Made by a program: the position numbers and the translations under genes. Of a stretch of DNA of 28,681 nt, positions 1-6,608 are shown one piece after another. Below the pieces are notes generated by a model that was not told where the DNA came from, did not search any database, and saw only the letters and a program-made list of their open reading frames with translations. The first letter of the stretch is position 1. Each line of letters starts with the position of its first letter. The stretch comes from Lachnospiraceae bacterium (GTDB taxonomy: Bacteria; Bacillota; Clostridia; Lachnospirales; Lachnospiraceae), in NCBI GenBank assembly GCA_009774215.1, contig VSNH01000030.1, positions 1-28,681 on the forward strand. Direction: 5' to 3'.

Positions 1-622
1 CCTTTGAAATATCACGTATATCCCCAATATTTAATTCTAAATGATCTTTCTCTCCGCTTGGCATATGAATCAAGAATCTAAATTCCTGTTGATATGCATA
101 TGCTTTTCGTTTCCAAAAAGCAATATTCTGTATTCCTGAGAGCAACGATAAAATGAGATTTGCAGAATCTTTTTCTTCATCATAATAATGAACAAAACCA
201 CCATAAATCTCATAATTCTCTTTTAATGCTGCGTTTTGTATCCTTTTAAAAAACTCATCTTTATCTAATATTAAGAGTGCAGTATCCCCAAATGTTTTAA
301 TAGTTTCTTTCTGTTCCTCTGTAAAAGTGAAATTATTATTATATGGATTAATGCCAAACATACAATAAACATAATCATTAGATGCGGATGTCATCATTAA
401 TTCATCTGTAATTTCAATGCTTTCCCCCGTTTCAGATAGCACAAAATTTGCTTCATTAATATGAAACATTCCTTCAAATGAATCACCTACAACATTATTT
501 AAATTATCACTTTCATCTTTGCGATACCATTCTAAGGAGTTCATATAAATAAGGCCATTTTGTAAGTCTTGAATTCTATTCGCATTTTGAAACTTAATCA
601 ATGGAAAACCTTTAATTGTCAT
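1..622 (-). CDS. Partial hypothetical protein, DUF2971-like (tentative)
   Basis: I read this gene by translating the reverse strand; it starts at the ATG at 622-620 and runs off the left edge after 207 codons with no stop, so the C-terminus is missing. An AGAGG ribosome site lies about 12 bases before the ATG. The N-terminus (MTIKGFPLIKFQNANRIQDL) is followed by a 'GLIYMNSLEWYRK' segment, a 'GDSFEGM' turn, a 'YVYCMFGI' strand and a late 'AYQQEFRFLI' segment. That order resembles DUF2971-type proteins, whose function is not established and which often sit in mobile or defence-related DNA. There is no signal peptide and no membrane segment, so it is probably cytoplasmic. Composition is AT-rich like its neighbours. 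The coding call is firm; the family call is weak. Confidence 0.7.
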   Translation of the reverse strand, partial: MTIKGFPLIKFQNANRIQDLQNGLIYMNSLEWYRKDESDNLNNVVGDSFEGMFHINEANFVLSETGESIEITDELMMTSASNDYVYCMFGINPYNNNFTFTEEQKETIKTFGDTALLILDKDEFFKRIQNAALKENYEIYGGFVHYYDEEKDSANLILSLLSGIQNIAFWKRKAYAYQQEFRFLIHMPSGEKDHLELNIGDIRDISK

Positions 623-746
623 TTTTATATATCATCCTCTCACTGTAATTCCAATTTACAAATATAATTATAACTTCTTCCCACAGAAACACAATTCTAA
701 AAAAGATTCATTTTCAAAATAAAATAGCATATGGATTTCCATACCC

Positions 747-989
747 TTATACATCAGCATATTCTTTCAACGCCTGTAACTTCCTTTTTGCATTATGCAC
801 ACTGCTTACAGAAATACCCATGATCTCTGCAATCTCAGCATTGGTTTTATATTCCCAATGATAATAATAACATGCTTGCTCCCTGCCCATTCTATCAGCT
901 ATCACAAATTTGGAAATCCTTCCTATCTGCTTATTTACTGACCTTTCATCTTTTCAATACAAAACGGCTATTTGTTTATTATCCATCAT
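747..989 (-). pseudogene. Small sigma-70 region-4-like HTH protein, interrupted by an in-frame TGA
   Basis: Reading from the ATG at 989, the frame gives MMDNKQIAVLY, then a TGA at 956-954, then 68 more codons to a TAA at 749-747. The part after the stop contains 'REQACYYYHWEYKTNAEIAE' and 'IMGISVSSVHNAKRKLQAL', a helix-turn-helix of the region-4/sigma-like type common as short regulators in Firmicutes mobile elements. A single G to A change in a TGG codon would explain the stop. Alternatives are an internal restart at the downstream ATG in 'ADRMGRE', or a sequencing error. If truly broken, a regulatory gene of the element has been lost. A purine-rich GAGAGA lies before the ATG as a weak ribosome site. 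The HTH resemblance comes from reading the sequence only. Confidence 0.5.
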
Positions 990-1067
990 TATGTCTCTCA
1001 ACAATCATACACTATCTCAAAGTTAAAAAGGGTCGTCTATGACAACCCTCTCTACATTAAAAAACTA

Positions 1068-1721
1068 TCAACAAAAATATTTATTATAAATTTGATTAAC
1101 AGCTTCTACATATACAATGAAAGATGGATGGGTATGATCCTTTCTACATAGGTAGAAATTTTTCTTTTCAAGATATGTATCCCGCACCTCGTCCCACAAA
1201 TCCTCAGATTTTATGACACGAACCCGCTCTTCCAGTCTCCCTGAATCCTGAACTTCATTCCAATAATACCTATCCAGAATGGCGAAACCTGTTTTTTGAT
1301 GGATAAGCCTCTGCCAATTATTAAGATATTTACAAGTTATTGCGATATCAATACTGAATTTTGTTTTATTTCCATTCTGGAAAGAATATTTTCCTGTTGT
1401 AAGTACAGATGTCGAATCTTCGCAGTCATTCCATCCATTTATATAAAGAACCTTATTAAACTGCTTTCTTATATATTCCTTTATCGCACGGGAATTCAAC
1501 ATACTAATAGATTTCGTACTTACAATACATAGGTTGTAATCCAAATCTATCGGCTCATTTTCATTCTGTGTTATGAGGTTTTCAGCCCCACTTCCGACAA
1601 GACAGACATTCACTGTCATAACAGAATCGTTATTGATACTTTGCACCAATTGATTGACGACATCGCTGCAGGTGCCCTTTAGTCGCTTCAAGAACTCTTT
1701 GTCCTGAATGTAATGATACAT
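1068..1721 (-). CDS. Nucleotidyltransferase-fold protein, function unknown
   Basis: A 217-residue protein. I chose the ATG at 1721 because an AAGGAG site sits eight bases upstream; the frame stays open to a TTG at 1805, but that start lacks a good site. The sequence carries the hallmarks of the pol-beta-type nucleotidyltransferase fold: a Gly-Ser-Gly motif at residues 43-45 (VCLVGSGAENL), an Asp-x-Asp pair at D59 and D61 (EPIDLDYNL), and a candidate third acidic residue at D125 (KFSIDIAIT). The family includes tRNA- and antibiotic-modifying enzymes, toxin or antitoxin NTases and CD-NTases; I cannot say which applies. There is no obvious HEPN partner or CBASS effector next door. The gene follows the winged-helix gene on the same strand after about 90 bases and may share its transcript. 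The fold call is moderate; a specific function is not supported. Confidence 0.75.
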   Translation of the reverse strand: MYHYIQDKEFLKRLKGTCSDVVNQLVQSINNDSVMTVNVCLVGSGAENLITQNENEPIDLDYNLCIVSTKSISMLNSRAIKEYIRKQFNKVLYINGWNDCEDSTSVLTTGKYSFQNGNKTKFSIDIAITCKYLNNWQRLIHQKTGFAILDRYYWNEVQDSGRLEERVRVIKSEDLWDEVRDTYLEKKNFYLCRKDHTHPSFIVYVEAVNQIYNKYFC

Positions 1722-1814
1722 ATATATTTCTCCTTCCCGCCCATGCCGCCCATACACTCTTATGACTGTATCGTTATAGGATATCATACTTTTGCATTTT
1801 GTCAATCAGCATTT

Positions 1815-2420
1815 TCACACCCTCACATACTCAACCTCCGTCTGAAGAATCTCCCCGCAGTACTCTTTCCCCTGTATATCTGAATCTTTATAGCTGTTCG
1901 TCACAACCTCGCAGCACACCATCTCCCCTGTCTTAACGGAAGTGTATACCACATCCACGGCACTAATCAGCCCTGCTTTCCACAAGTCCATATAATAATC
2001 ATACTGGTCATAATCACCCTCCTGCTTCATCTGCTCCAATGCCTCTTCCATCTGGTCCCTTGTCTGCCATTCCGCCTGTACTGTCTCGATTTCCTTTTTA
2101 TCAAGACTGCAAATAATCTCCGCCACCTTACAATTATGCTCCGCTGCATGGGCATTCTGACATCTGCTTATCCCATACTTTTTCTCAATGAAATCTTTCC
2201 CCTTCTTGGTCAGCGCATAGCTCACGTTACTCTTAGGATTCTTATTGTATCTGGATGGATACGTCACCTTCTCAATCAGCCTGTCTTTCTCCATATTTTT
2301 CAGCCTGCTTGCTGAAATATCAATCTTACTTGCATCTTCCTGTCTGATATTTCCTGCTATGGAAAGCACTTTAAAAAACCTCTCATCCTTCGGATACCAA
2401 TGCTTGATATGTTCTTTCAT
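1815..2420 (-). CDS. Winged-helix protein with nuclease-like C-terminus (replication-relaxation-like)
   Basis: A 201-residue cytoplasmic protein starting at the ATG at 2420, with AAAGGAG 11 bases upstream. Residues about 5-80 look like a winged helix: a charged first helix, an 'ASKIDISASRLKNMEKDRLI' recognition-like segment and a 'YALTKKGKDFIEKKYG' wing, typical of replication-relaxation proteins found next to conjugation genes in Firmicutes integrative elements. The C-terminal part (about 145-201) has 'AGLISAVDVVYT' followed by 'EMVCCEVVTNSY', the strand-Asp then strand-Glu spacing of the restriction-endonuclease-like fold, although the usual ExK is E-V-V here, so catalysis is doubtful. It sits upstream of the nucleotidyltransferase-fold gene on the same strand. 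A leader peptide and a terminator-like hairpin precede it. Role (DNA binding, element replication or transfer control) is inferred from family and context. Confidence 0.7.
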   Translation of the reverse strand: MKEHIKHWYPKDERFFKVLSIAGNIRQEDASKIDISASRLKNMEKDRLIEKVTYPSRYNKNPKSNVSYALTKKGKDFIEKKYGISRCQNAHAAEHNCKVAEIICSLDKKEIETVQAEWQTRDQMEEALEQMKQEGDYDQYDYYMDLWKAGLISAVDVVYTSVKTGEMVCCEVVTNSYKDSDIQGKEYCGEILQTEVEYVRV

Positions 2421-2460
2421 CTATTCTTCATCTCCTTTCTCAGAACATTTTTAACTATAT

Positions 2461-2550
2461 AAAAAAAGCAGGGACATCCTAAAAAGACATCCCCACCCAA
2501 AATTACTTTTGCTCTTCATCTGATAAATTCAGATGAATCCTGTATATCAT
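2461..2550 (-). promoter_or_regulatory. Leader: 15-codon ORF followed by terminator-like hairpin
   Basis: On the minus strand an ATG at 2550, preceded by AGGAACA, opens a 15-codon ORF (MIYRIHLNLSDEEQK) ending in TAA at 2505-2503. Inside it an exact 9-bp inverted repeat (TTCATCTGA / TCAGATGAA, five-base loop) can form. Just downstream, a weak hairpin containing GGGATG and TGTCCC (some G-U pairs) is followed by seven T residues at 2467-2461, about 40 bases before the ATG at 2420. The arrangement looks like an attenuator for the winged-helix gene. Pairing was done by eye, and the terminator stem is weak. Confidence 0.35.
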
Positions 2551-2638
2551 TGTTCCTGTTTACCACTTTTCCTATATAAGCACTTCCCTCGTAACATTAC
2601 TCTGTAATCAAAGCATCCTGATGTCAACTAAGTTGGCG

Positions 2639-2854
2639 TTAGGCAGGTCTGCAAGATACCATGTATCCTGTACCCTGTATGGACTGTCGAAACATCTCCT
2701 TTTTTACGTTGCTAAACAGCACCCTGATATATTGATAAGAAGTATAGATTACGGGTGAACGCCTCTTATCAAGGCTCCTTTTCAAACAATCAAAAATGAT
2801 TTCCTTTTCTCTATACATTGTCATTATAAAAAAAGGTCTCCAACAGATAACCAA
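2639..2854 (-). CDS. Small hypothetical ORF, doubtful
   Basis: A 71-codon frame in an otherwise gene-free stretch between 2421 and 3103. A better start than the first ATG is the one that begins MTMYREKEIIF, because GGAGACC lies about a dozen bases upstream. The protein is basic and unremarkable (CLKRSLDKRRSPVIYTSYQY), with no membrane segment, signal peptide or recognised motif. It lies upstream of, and on the same strand as, the winged-helix gene. I do not recognise it. It may be a decayed fragment or chance. Confidence 0.25.
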   Translation of the reverse strand: MVICWRPFFIMTMYREKEIIFDCLKRSLDKRRSPVIYTSYQYIRVLFSNVKKEMFRQSIQGTGYMVSCRPA

Positions 2855-2961
2855 GCTGTCAGATAGAGTACTTCACTAAAACATTTCTATCTTAATCTCC
2901 GATTATTTTGCCCGCATAACTTTCTACAATATATAAACCACAACTATTTTGGCGGATAGCA

Positions 2962-3040
2962 GGTTGTAAAAGATACAAAAATGTAACCCGCTGGTATCAT
3001 ACCAGCACAGGCATTCCTATGCCTGAAACCTATGGGACTG
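2962..3040 (+). ncRNA. Candidate structured leader: three consecutive stem-loops
   Basis: Three adjacent inverted repeats are readable on the plus strand: GGTTGTA / TGTAACC at 2962-2988 (two G-U pairs), GCTGGTA / TACCAGC at 2990-3006 (seven pairs, three-base loop) and CAGGCAT / ATGCCTG at 3008-3025 (seven pairs, four-base loop). They are followed directly by the terminator at 3041-3072 and then the DUF5688 gene. Such close packing of exact stems is unlikely to be chance. It may be a regulatory 5' leader, a small RNA, or structured single-stranded DNA. I do not recognise a named riboswitch class. Confidence 0.45.
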
Positions 3041-3072
3041 GCAGACATCAAACGTGAGGTGTCTGCTTTTTT
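3041..3072 (+). terminator. Intrinsic terminator, possibly an attenuator
   Basis: A 9-bp stem (GCAGACATC with GGTGTCTGC, one T-G pair), an eight-base loop and six T residues. It lies only about 20 bases upstream of the ribosome site of the DUF5688 gene on the same strand, so unless the promoter is squeezed between them it must be read through for that gene to be expressed. Confidence 0.75.
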
Positions 3073-3103
3073 GTCCACATTTATCCCGAAAGGAGAAAAA
3101 CAC

Positions 3104-3982
3104 ATGAACAAAGAAGCAATGAAACAACAGATTCTTGAGGCACTCTCTAAGAAATTAGGCGATGGCTTCCACATCACCATCCAGAAGGTCTTTAAAACGA
3201 ACATGGAACTGGACGGCCTACTGATCATGGGTGAGGATGAGATCATTGGTCCCACCATCTATTTAGAGCCCGTTTATGAGGCTTTAAATAGCGGCACGCC
3301 TGTTGAGCAGGTTGTAAACAGGATTTTACAGGCATACGATTCTGCCAAATCAGAATCAATGGATTTTGACATAGAACACCTAAAGGATTTTGACTATGCC
3401 AAAGACAGGCTGTATGTCCAACTGGTCAACAAGCATCTCAACGAAAACATGTTGCAGGATGTACCCCACGCCACGTTCCTTGACGATTTTGCTATCATAG
3501 TCCGCTGCACCATTGAGACATCGGAGGACTGCGATGCAAGTTTTATGGTACATGACAGCCATTTAAACATCTGGCAGACAGACAATGAAACTGTCCTGTC
3601 TTTGGCAATCAGCAATACATTGGCAAAACATGATGTAGACCTTATTCCGTTAGGACAGCTTATTAGGGAAACGTATCCTGCTTTTCCGATGGAACATTCT
3701 TCTAACTGCGGTTTGTGGTTTATGAGCAGCAAAAAAAGAACCTATGGCGCGGCGGCTGTACTGTATGATGATGTACTAAAAGATTTTGCCGAAAAACACG
3801 GCAGTTTCTATGTCATCTTTTCTTCCGTACACGAGGTGCTGATCAAGCCATCGCCTGATGGTTCTGACATCGACATCCTTACCAGACATAATCAGGATGT
3901 AAACGCTTCGGCTTTGGAAAAAGAAGAGATCTTAGGCACAAAGGCTTACTTTTACCAGAAAGGCAGGGGTTTTGTTTTATAA
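3104..3982 (+). CDS. DUF5688 family protein
   Basis: A 292-residue cytoplasmic protein. The frame is open further upstream, but the ATG at 3104 has AAAGGAG directly before it, and the upstream extension would run through the terminator stem, so 3104 is the start. The protein begins MNKEAMKQQILEALSKKLGD and shows the layout I associate with DUF5688: an N-terminal helix, a segment with 'DGLLIMGEDEIIGPTIYLEP', a central 'YVQLVNKHLNENMLQDVPH', and a C-terminal 'SSVHEVLIKPSPDG' section. DUF5688 is a family of unknown function that is frequent in Lachnospiraceae genomes and conjugative elements. No catalytic motif, membrane helix or signal peptide is visible. It is the first gene of a plus-strand run and lies about 75 bases before ssb. 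The family call is by recall, not by search. Confidence 0.8.
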   Translation: MNKEAMKQQILEALSKKLGDGFHITIQKVFKTNMELDGLLIMGEDEIIGPTIYLEPVYEALNSGTPVEQVVNRILQAYDSAKSESMDFDIEHLKDFDYAKDRLYVQLVNKHLNENMLQDVPHATFLDDFAIIVRCTIETSEDCDASFMVHDSHLNIWQTDNETVLSLAISNTLAKHDVDLIPLGQLIRETYPAFPMEHSSNCGLWFMSSKKRTYGAAAVLYDDVLKDFAEKHGSFYVIFSSVHEVLIKPSPDGSDIDILTRHNQDVNASALEKEEILGTKAYFYQKGRGFVL

Positions 3983-4036
3983 ACCTCATATGCAACAGAT
4001 TCCATAAATTATTTCTACCAAAAAAAGAAAGGATAA

Positions 4037-4053
4037 GCATATCAAACATATGC
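4037..4053 (+). promoter_or_regulatory. Hairpin within the Shine-Dalgarno spacer of ssb
   Basis: GCATAT and ATATGC form a 6-bp stem with a five-base loop. The only good ribosome site, AAAGGA at 4028-4033, is 24 bases from the ssb ATG, too far as a linear spacer; folding out the 17-base hairpin leaves about 7 bases, which is optimal. A three-codon upstream ORF (ATG-CGG-GTA-TGA from 4050) overlaps the ssb start. Confidence 0.4.
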
Positions 4054-4057
4054 GGGT

Positions 4058-4480
4058 ATGAACATGAACAAGATCACATTGACAGGAAGACTCACAGAGG
4101 AGCCGAAGGTAACTTACAGTGCAGGCGCAGAACCTGTTGCACATGCGGTATTCAATTTCGCCGTCCCTGATATGTCCATGAAAAGGAATGAAGATGGGAA
4201 TTACCCAACAGACTTTTTCAGATGTACCTGCTGGGGCAAGCTGGCTGAGATCGTGGAAAAGCATTGCAATAAGGGCACGAAACTCCTCATCAGTGGAAGG
4301 CTGAAAAACAACAACTACGAAAAGGACGGCCAGAAGGTCTATTCCAATGAGATCGTAATTGATTCACTGGAATTCCTTGAAGCAAGGGTGGCCAAAGCAC
4401 AGGATGCACAGCCACAGGAAACAACTGCTGCGGAAGTAACAGAAACGGAGCCTGCGCAAACGGCGGCACCGACAAATTAG
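4058..4480 (+). CDS. ssb: Single-stranded DNA-binding protein
   Basis: A 140-residue OB-fold protein that coats single-stranded DNA during replication, repair and conjugative transfer. The N-terminus (MNMNKITLTGRLTEEPKVTY), the 'VFNFAVPDM' strand, the 'TDFFRCTCWGKLAEIVEKHC' core and the 'KGTKLLISGRLKNNNYEKDG' segment are classic SSB signatures within residues 1-110. The C-terminus is a short Ala/Thr/Glu/Gln tail ending TEPAQTAAPTN; it lacks the acidic DDDIPF-type tip used by chromosomal SSBs to recruit partner proteins. That, plus its position in an accessory gene run, points to a mobile-element paralogue. Translation could start at the ATG at 4058 or at the third codon (4064); spacing does not separate them cleanly. 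Its stop overlaps a small downstream frame. The enzyme-family call is secure. Confidence 0.95.
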   Translation: MNMNKITLTGRLTEEPKVTYSAGAEPVAHAVFNFAVPDMSMKRNEDGNYPTDFFRCTCWGKLAEIVEKHCNKGTKLLISGRLKNNNYEKDGQKVYSNEIVIDSLEFLEARVAKAQDAQPQETTAAEVTETEPAQTAAPTN

Positions 4481-4668
4481 ATTTTGCCCTTCTAAAAAGA
4501 GCCATCAGCAGATTGGAGGAGCAACGTCTTTCCTACTTGTCTGCTTTTCAGGCAGAATCTGGGAATGTCACCCTCAGGCTTTTATATGCTGACTCTGCAT
4601 CTGTCATACAGGACTGTATGGATATGATCCACGAATCTGCCCTTGAATGCGGCATTCCCGTGGTCTGA
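4477..4668 (+). pseudogene. Small protein-like frame without a standard start, overlapping the ssb end
   Basis: In the -1 frame relative to ssb there is an open stretch of 63 codons ending in TGA at 4666. It reads as a plausible protein: LDFALLKRAISRLEEQRLSY, then 'LSAFQAESGNVTLRLLYADS', ending 'MDMIHESALECGIPVV'. It has no ATG at its beginning; the best candidate is a TTG at 4513 (just before GAGGAG), 10 bases after a weak AAAAAGAG. It could be a gene with a rare start, a gene that lost its start, or a product of -1 frameshifting at the ssb stop, although no standard slippery heptamer is present. It fills most of the gap between ssb and the DUF262 gene. I do not recognise it. Confidence 0.4.
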
Positions 4669-4698
4669 TCTGTAGTCCCGATGGACAGATGGATTTTT
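4668..4698 (+). terminator. Terminator-like hairpin before the DUF262 gene
   Basis: ATCTGT (4668-4673) pairs with ACAGAT (4685-4690), with two further inner C-G pairs possible, followed by GGA and five T residues. It lies about 40 bases before the DUF262 start on the same strand. The stem is short, so termination would be partial at best. Confidence 0.4.
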
Positions 4699-4736
4699 AC
4701 AAACATAAAATTTCACTTTGCAAAGGAGAAACCACT

Positions 4737-6068
4737 ATGATCAAAACAACACTGAACTGGACAGTAAAGAATTTAAAGAGCATGTTTGACGGGAAGCATA
4801 CGCTTCAGATGGACCATCCCATTCAACGTCAGAATTTACAGTGGTTGGATGATAGATTAAAACGTAGTTTGCTGATTCACAGTATACTCGCCAACTATCC
4901 TGTCCCGCCTGTCTACTGTCTGAAAGAAGCCATTTCGGAAAAGGATTATTCCTATTCGATCCTTGACGGGAAACAGCGTTTGACCACCATCTTCGATTTT
5001 ATTGACGGCAGATATCCCCTTGACACGGAGACTCCTTCTGTCACCATTGATGATACTGTTTACGAATTAGGCGGTAAATACTTTACGGACCTCGACACCG
5101 AATGCCAGCAGGAGCTTCTCCGCTTCAAATTTACCATCTATGGTTTTGAGGATGCGGACGATGACCTGATAGAAGAAATTTTCTTCCGTCTGAACAACAG
5201 CACACCGTTGTCCAAACCGCAGAAAGCAATGCCTTTATGCGGTGTTGAGAATGCGAAATTCATCAAGTCGATCCTGTCTGACAGGTTCTTTTCAGAGATC
5301 TGCCAGTTCTCTGCTTTGCAGAGAAGGAAGTCTGATGATATGTGTACATTACTACAGGCCATGATGCTTCTCGACAATAGATATGAAGGATATGAGTTTA
5401 CTTCTATCTCTGCTGATGAGATCATGCGGTATGCTGCCTCCATCAAAAACAATTACTCGGAGGAACAGAAAGCAAGGCTGTATGACATCATCGACTATCT
5501 TGAAAAAGTATTCCCTGAAAAGGACAAGATGCTCAAGAAGATCAACATTCCTATCGTTATGCTTGCCGCTGACACTGCTATGGGAGAGGGTTATGATTCC
5601 CTCAAAAACCTCTACCGTGTAGGACCCATGTATTTCAGGCAGTGGTTCTCCTATTTCTTTGCAGAGTGCTATGAAGAGTATAAGCTGTACTGTTCTTCTG
5701 GCAGTATCAAGAAGGAGAAAACATTAAAAAGGATTGAGATCATGGAAGCCTCCCTTGTAAGCTATTTTGAACTGGAGGGAACAGACAAAACAGAGGAAAC
5801 AGAGCAGGATACTTCCCTGTCGGGAGAGGACGCTTCCCCTGCAGAGGAATCTGCCTTGACAGATGACAGCAATCCCTTAACGGATGTTGGTCTGACGGAA
5901 AGTGATCCTCCTGCGGATGAGACAGAGAGTGCAGCTATTGGAGACAATGCTGATTACACTTCCGTTGCCGAGGGCACTGTTTCCTATACTGCTCCTGAGC
6001 AAACAGGGGTTAGCGGGACAGAGGCGGCAGAAGAGCCACCCGATGAACCTCTACAGGATACTCAATAA
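4737..6068 (+). CDS. DUF262 (GmrS/ParB-like) domain protein with acidic tail
   Basis: A 443-residue protein; the ATG at 4737 is preceded by AAAGGAG and is preferred over an earlier in-frame ATG that has no site. The DUF262 signature is clear: 'PIQRQNLQWLDDRLKRSLL' near residues 28-46, 'DGKQRLTT' at 77-84, and 'FFRLNNSTPLSKPQKAMP' at about 149-166. DUF262 domains are the N-terminal, ParB/Srx-fold NTP-dependent half of GmrSD type IV restriction enzymes and occur in other defence proteins. Here the DUF1524 HNH nuclease half (GmrD) is not visible, and residues about 345-443 are an acidic, Ser/Thr/Glu-rich low-complexity tail. It is therefore a stand-alone DUF262 protein of uncertain activity: a phage-defence, anti-restriction or plasmid-maintenance role are all possible. 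It sits between ssb and radC in a co-directional run. Cytoplasmic, with no membrane segment. Confidence 0.85.
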   Translation: MIKTTLNWTVKNLKSMFDGKHTLQMDHPIQRQNLQWLDDRLKRSLLIHSILANYPVPPVYCLKEAISEKDYSYSILDGKQRLTTIFDFIDGRYPLDTETPSVTIDDTVYELGGKYFTDLDTECQQELLRFKFTIYGFEDADDDLIEEIFFRLNNSTPLSKPQKAMPLCGVENAKFIKSILSDRFFSEICQFSALQRRKSDDMCTLLQAMMLLDNRYEGYEFTSISADEIMRYAASIKNNYSEEQKARLYDIIDYLEKVFPEKDKMLKKINIPIVMLAADTAMGEGYDSLKNLYRVGPMYFRQWFSYFFAECYEEYKLYCSSGSIKKEKTLKRIEIMEASLVSYFELEGTDKTEETEQDTSLSGEDASPAEESALTDDSNPLTDVGLTESDPPADETESAAIGDNADYTSVAEGTVSYTAPEQTGVSGTEAAEEPPDEPLQDTQ

Positions 6069-6078
6069 TGTTGTTTCA

Positions 6079-6112
6079 GGGATGCAGCTTCTATATGTGC
6101 ATCCTCTTTTTT
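6079..6112 (+). terminator. Intrinsic terminator between DUF262 and radC
   Basis: GGATGCA pairs with TGCATCC (seven pairs plus one G-T), with an 11-base loop, then C and six T residues. It lies 11 bases after the DUF262 stop and directly before the ribosome site of radC, so it should reduce transcription into radC unless antitermination occurs. Confidence 0.7.
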
Positions 6113-6129
6113 ACAGATTGGAGGACCTT

Positions 6130-6594
6130 ATGCGAATCAATTTCTATGATACAAGGATCACAGAGGATGCCAGAACCATCTTAGTCAAAGAAAAAGGTAT
6201 CAACTACGAATCCACAAAAATGAACGGCCCTAAGGAAATATCCCTTATGTTAAAGGCCCTCCTGCATATGGATGAGCTGGCAGAAGAACATGTTTATATG
6301 ATCGCGCTTAATACTGCCTGCAAAATTTTAGGTATGTTCCTAATATCAAAAGGGACCATATGCACAAGCCTTGTCAGCCCAAGGGAAATCTTCCTGCGGG
6401 CTGCGCTTATCGGCGCCGTACAGATTGTCCTTGTTCACAACCATCCTTCGGGGAACCCTGTTCCCAGCGAATGTGACATAGAACTGACGAAACGGCTGAA
6501 AGCTGGCGGGGAATTACTGAATATCTGTCTGGCAGACCATATCATCATCGGACGGGACTCTTATTTAAGTTTCAAGGAAGCAAAACTCTTATGA
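6130..6594 (+). CDS. radC: RadC-family JAB-domain protein
   Basis: A 154-residue protein; the start at 6130 follows GGAGG with a five-base spacer. It carries the complete JAMM/JAB metal motif: glutamates in 'AEEHVYMIALN' (E52/E53), then 'HNHPSGNPVPSECD' giving His103-x-His105-x7-Ser113-x2-Asp116. The N-terminal helix-hairpin-helix region of full-length chromosomal RadC is absent, which is usual for the short copies on plasmids, integrative elements and prophages. RadC was long called a DNA-repair protein, but its biochemical role is unsettled; the mobile-element short forms may act on DNA or on regulatory proteins through metallo-protease-like chemistry. It is followed by the J-domain gene, 14 bases from this stop to the chosen start, indicating co-transcription and coupling. 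Confidence 0.9.
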   Translation: MRINFYDTRITEDARTILVKEKGINYESTKMNGPKEISLMLKALLHMDELAEEHVYMIALNTACKILGMFLISKGTICTSLVSPREIFLRAALIGAVQIVLVHNHPSGNPVPSECDIELTKRLKAGGELLNICLADHIIIGRDSYLSFKEAKLL

Positions 6595-6608
6595 AGGGAG
6601 AACATGGC

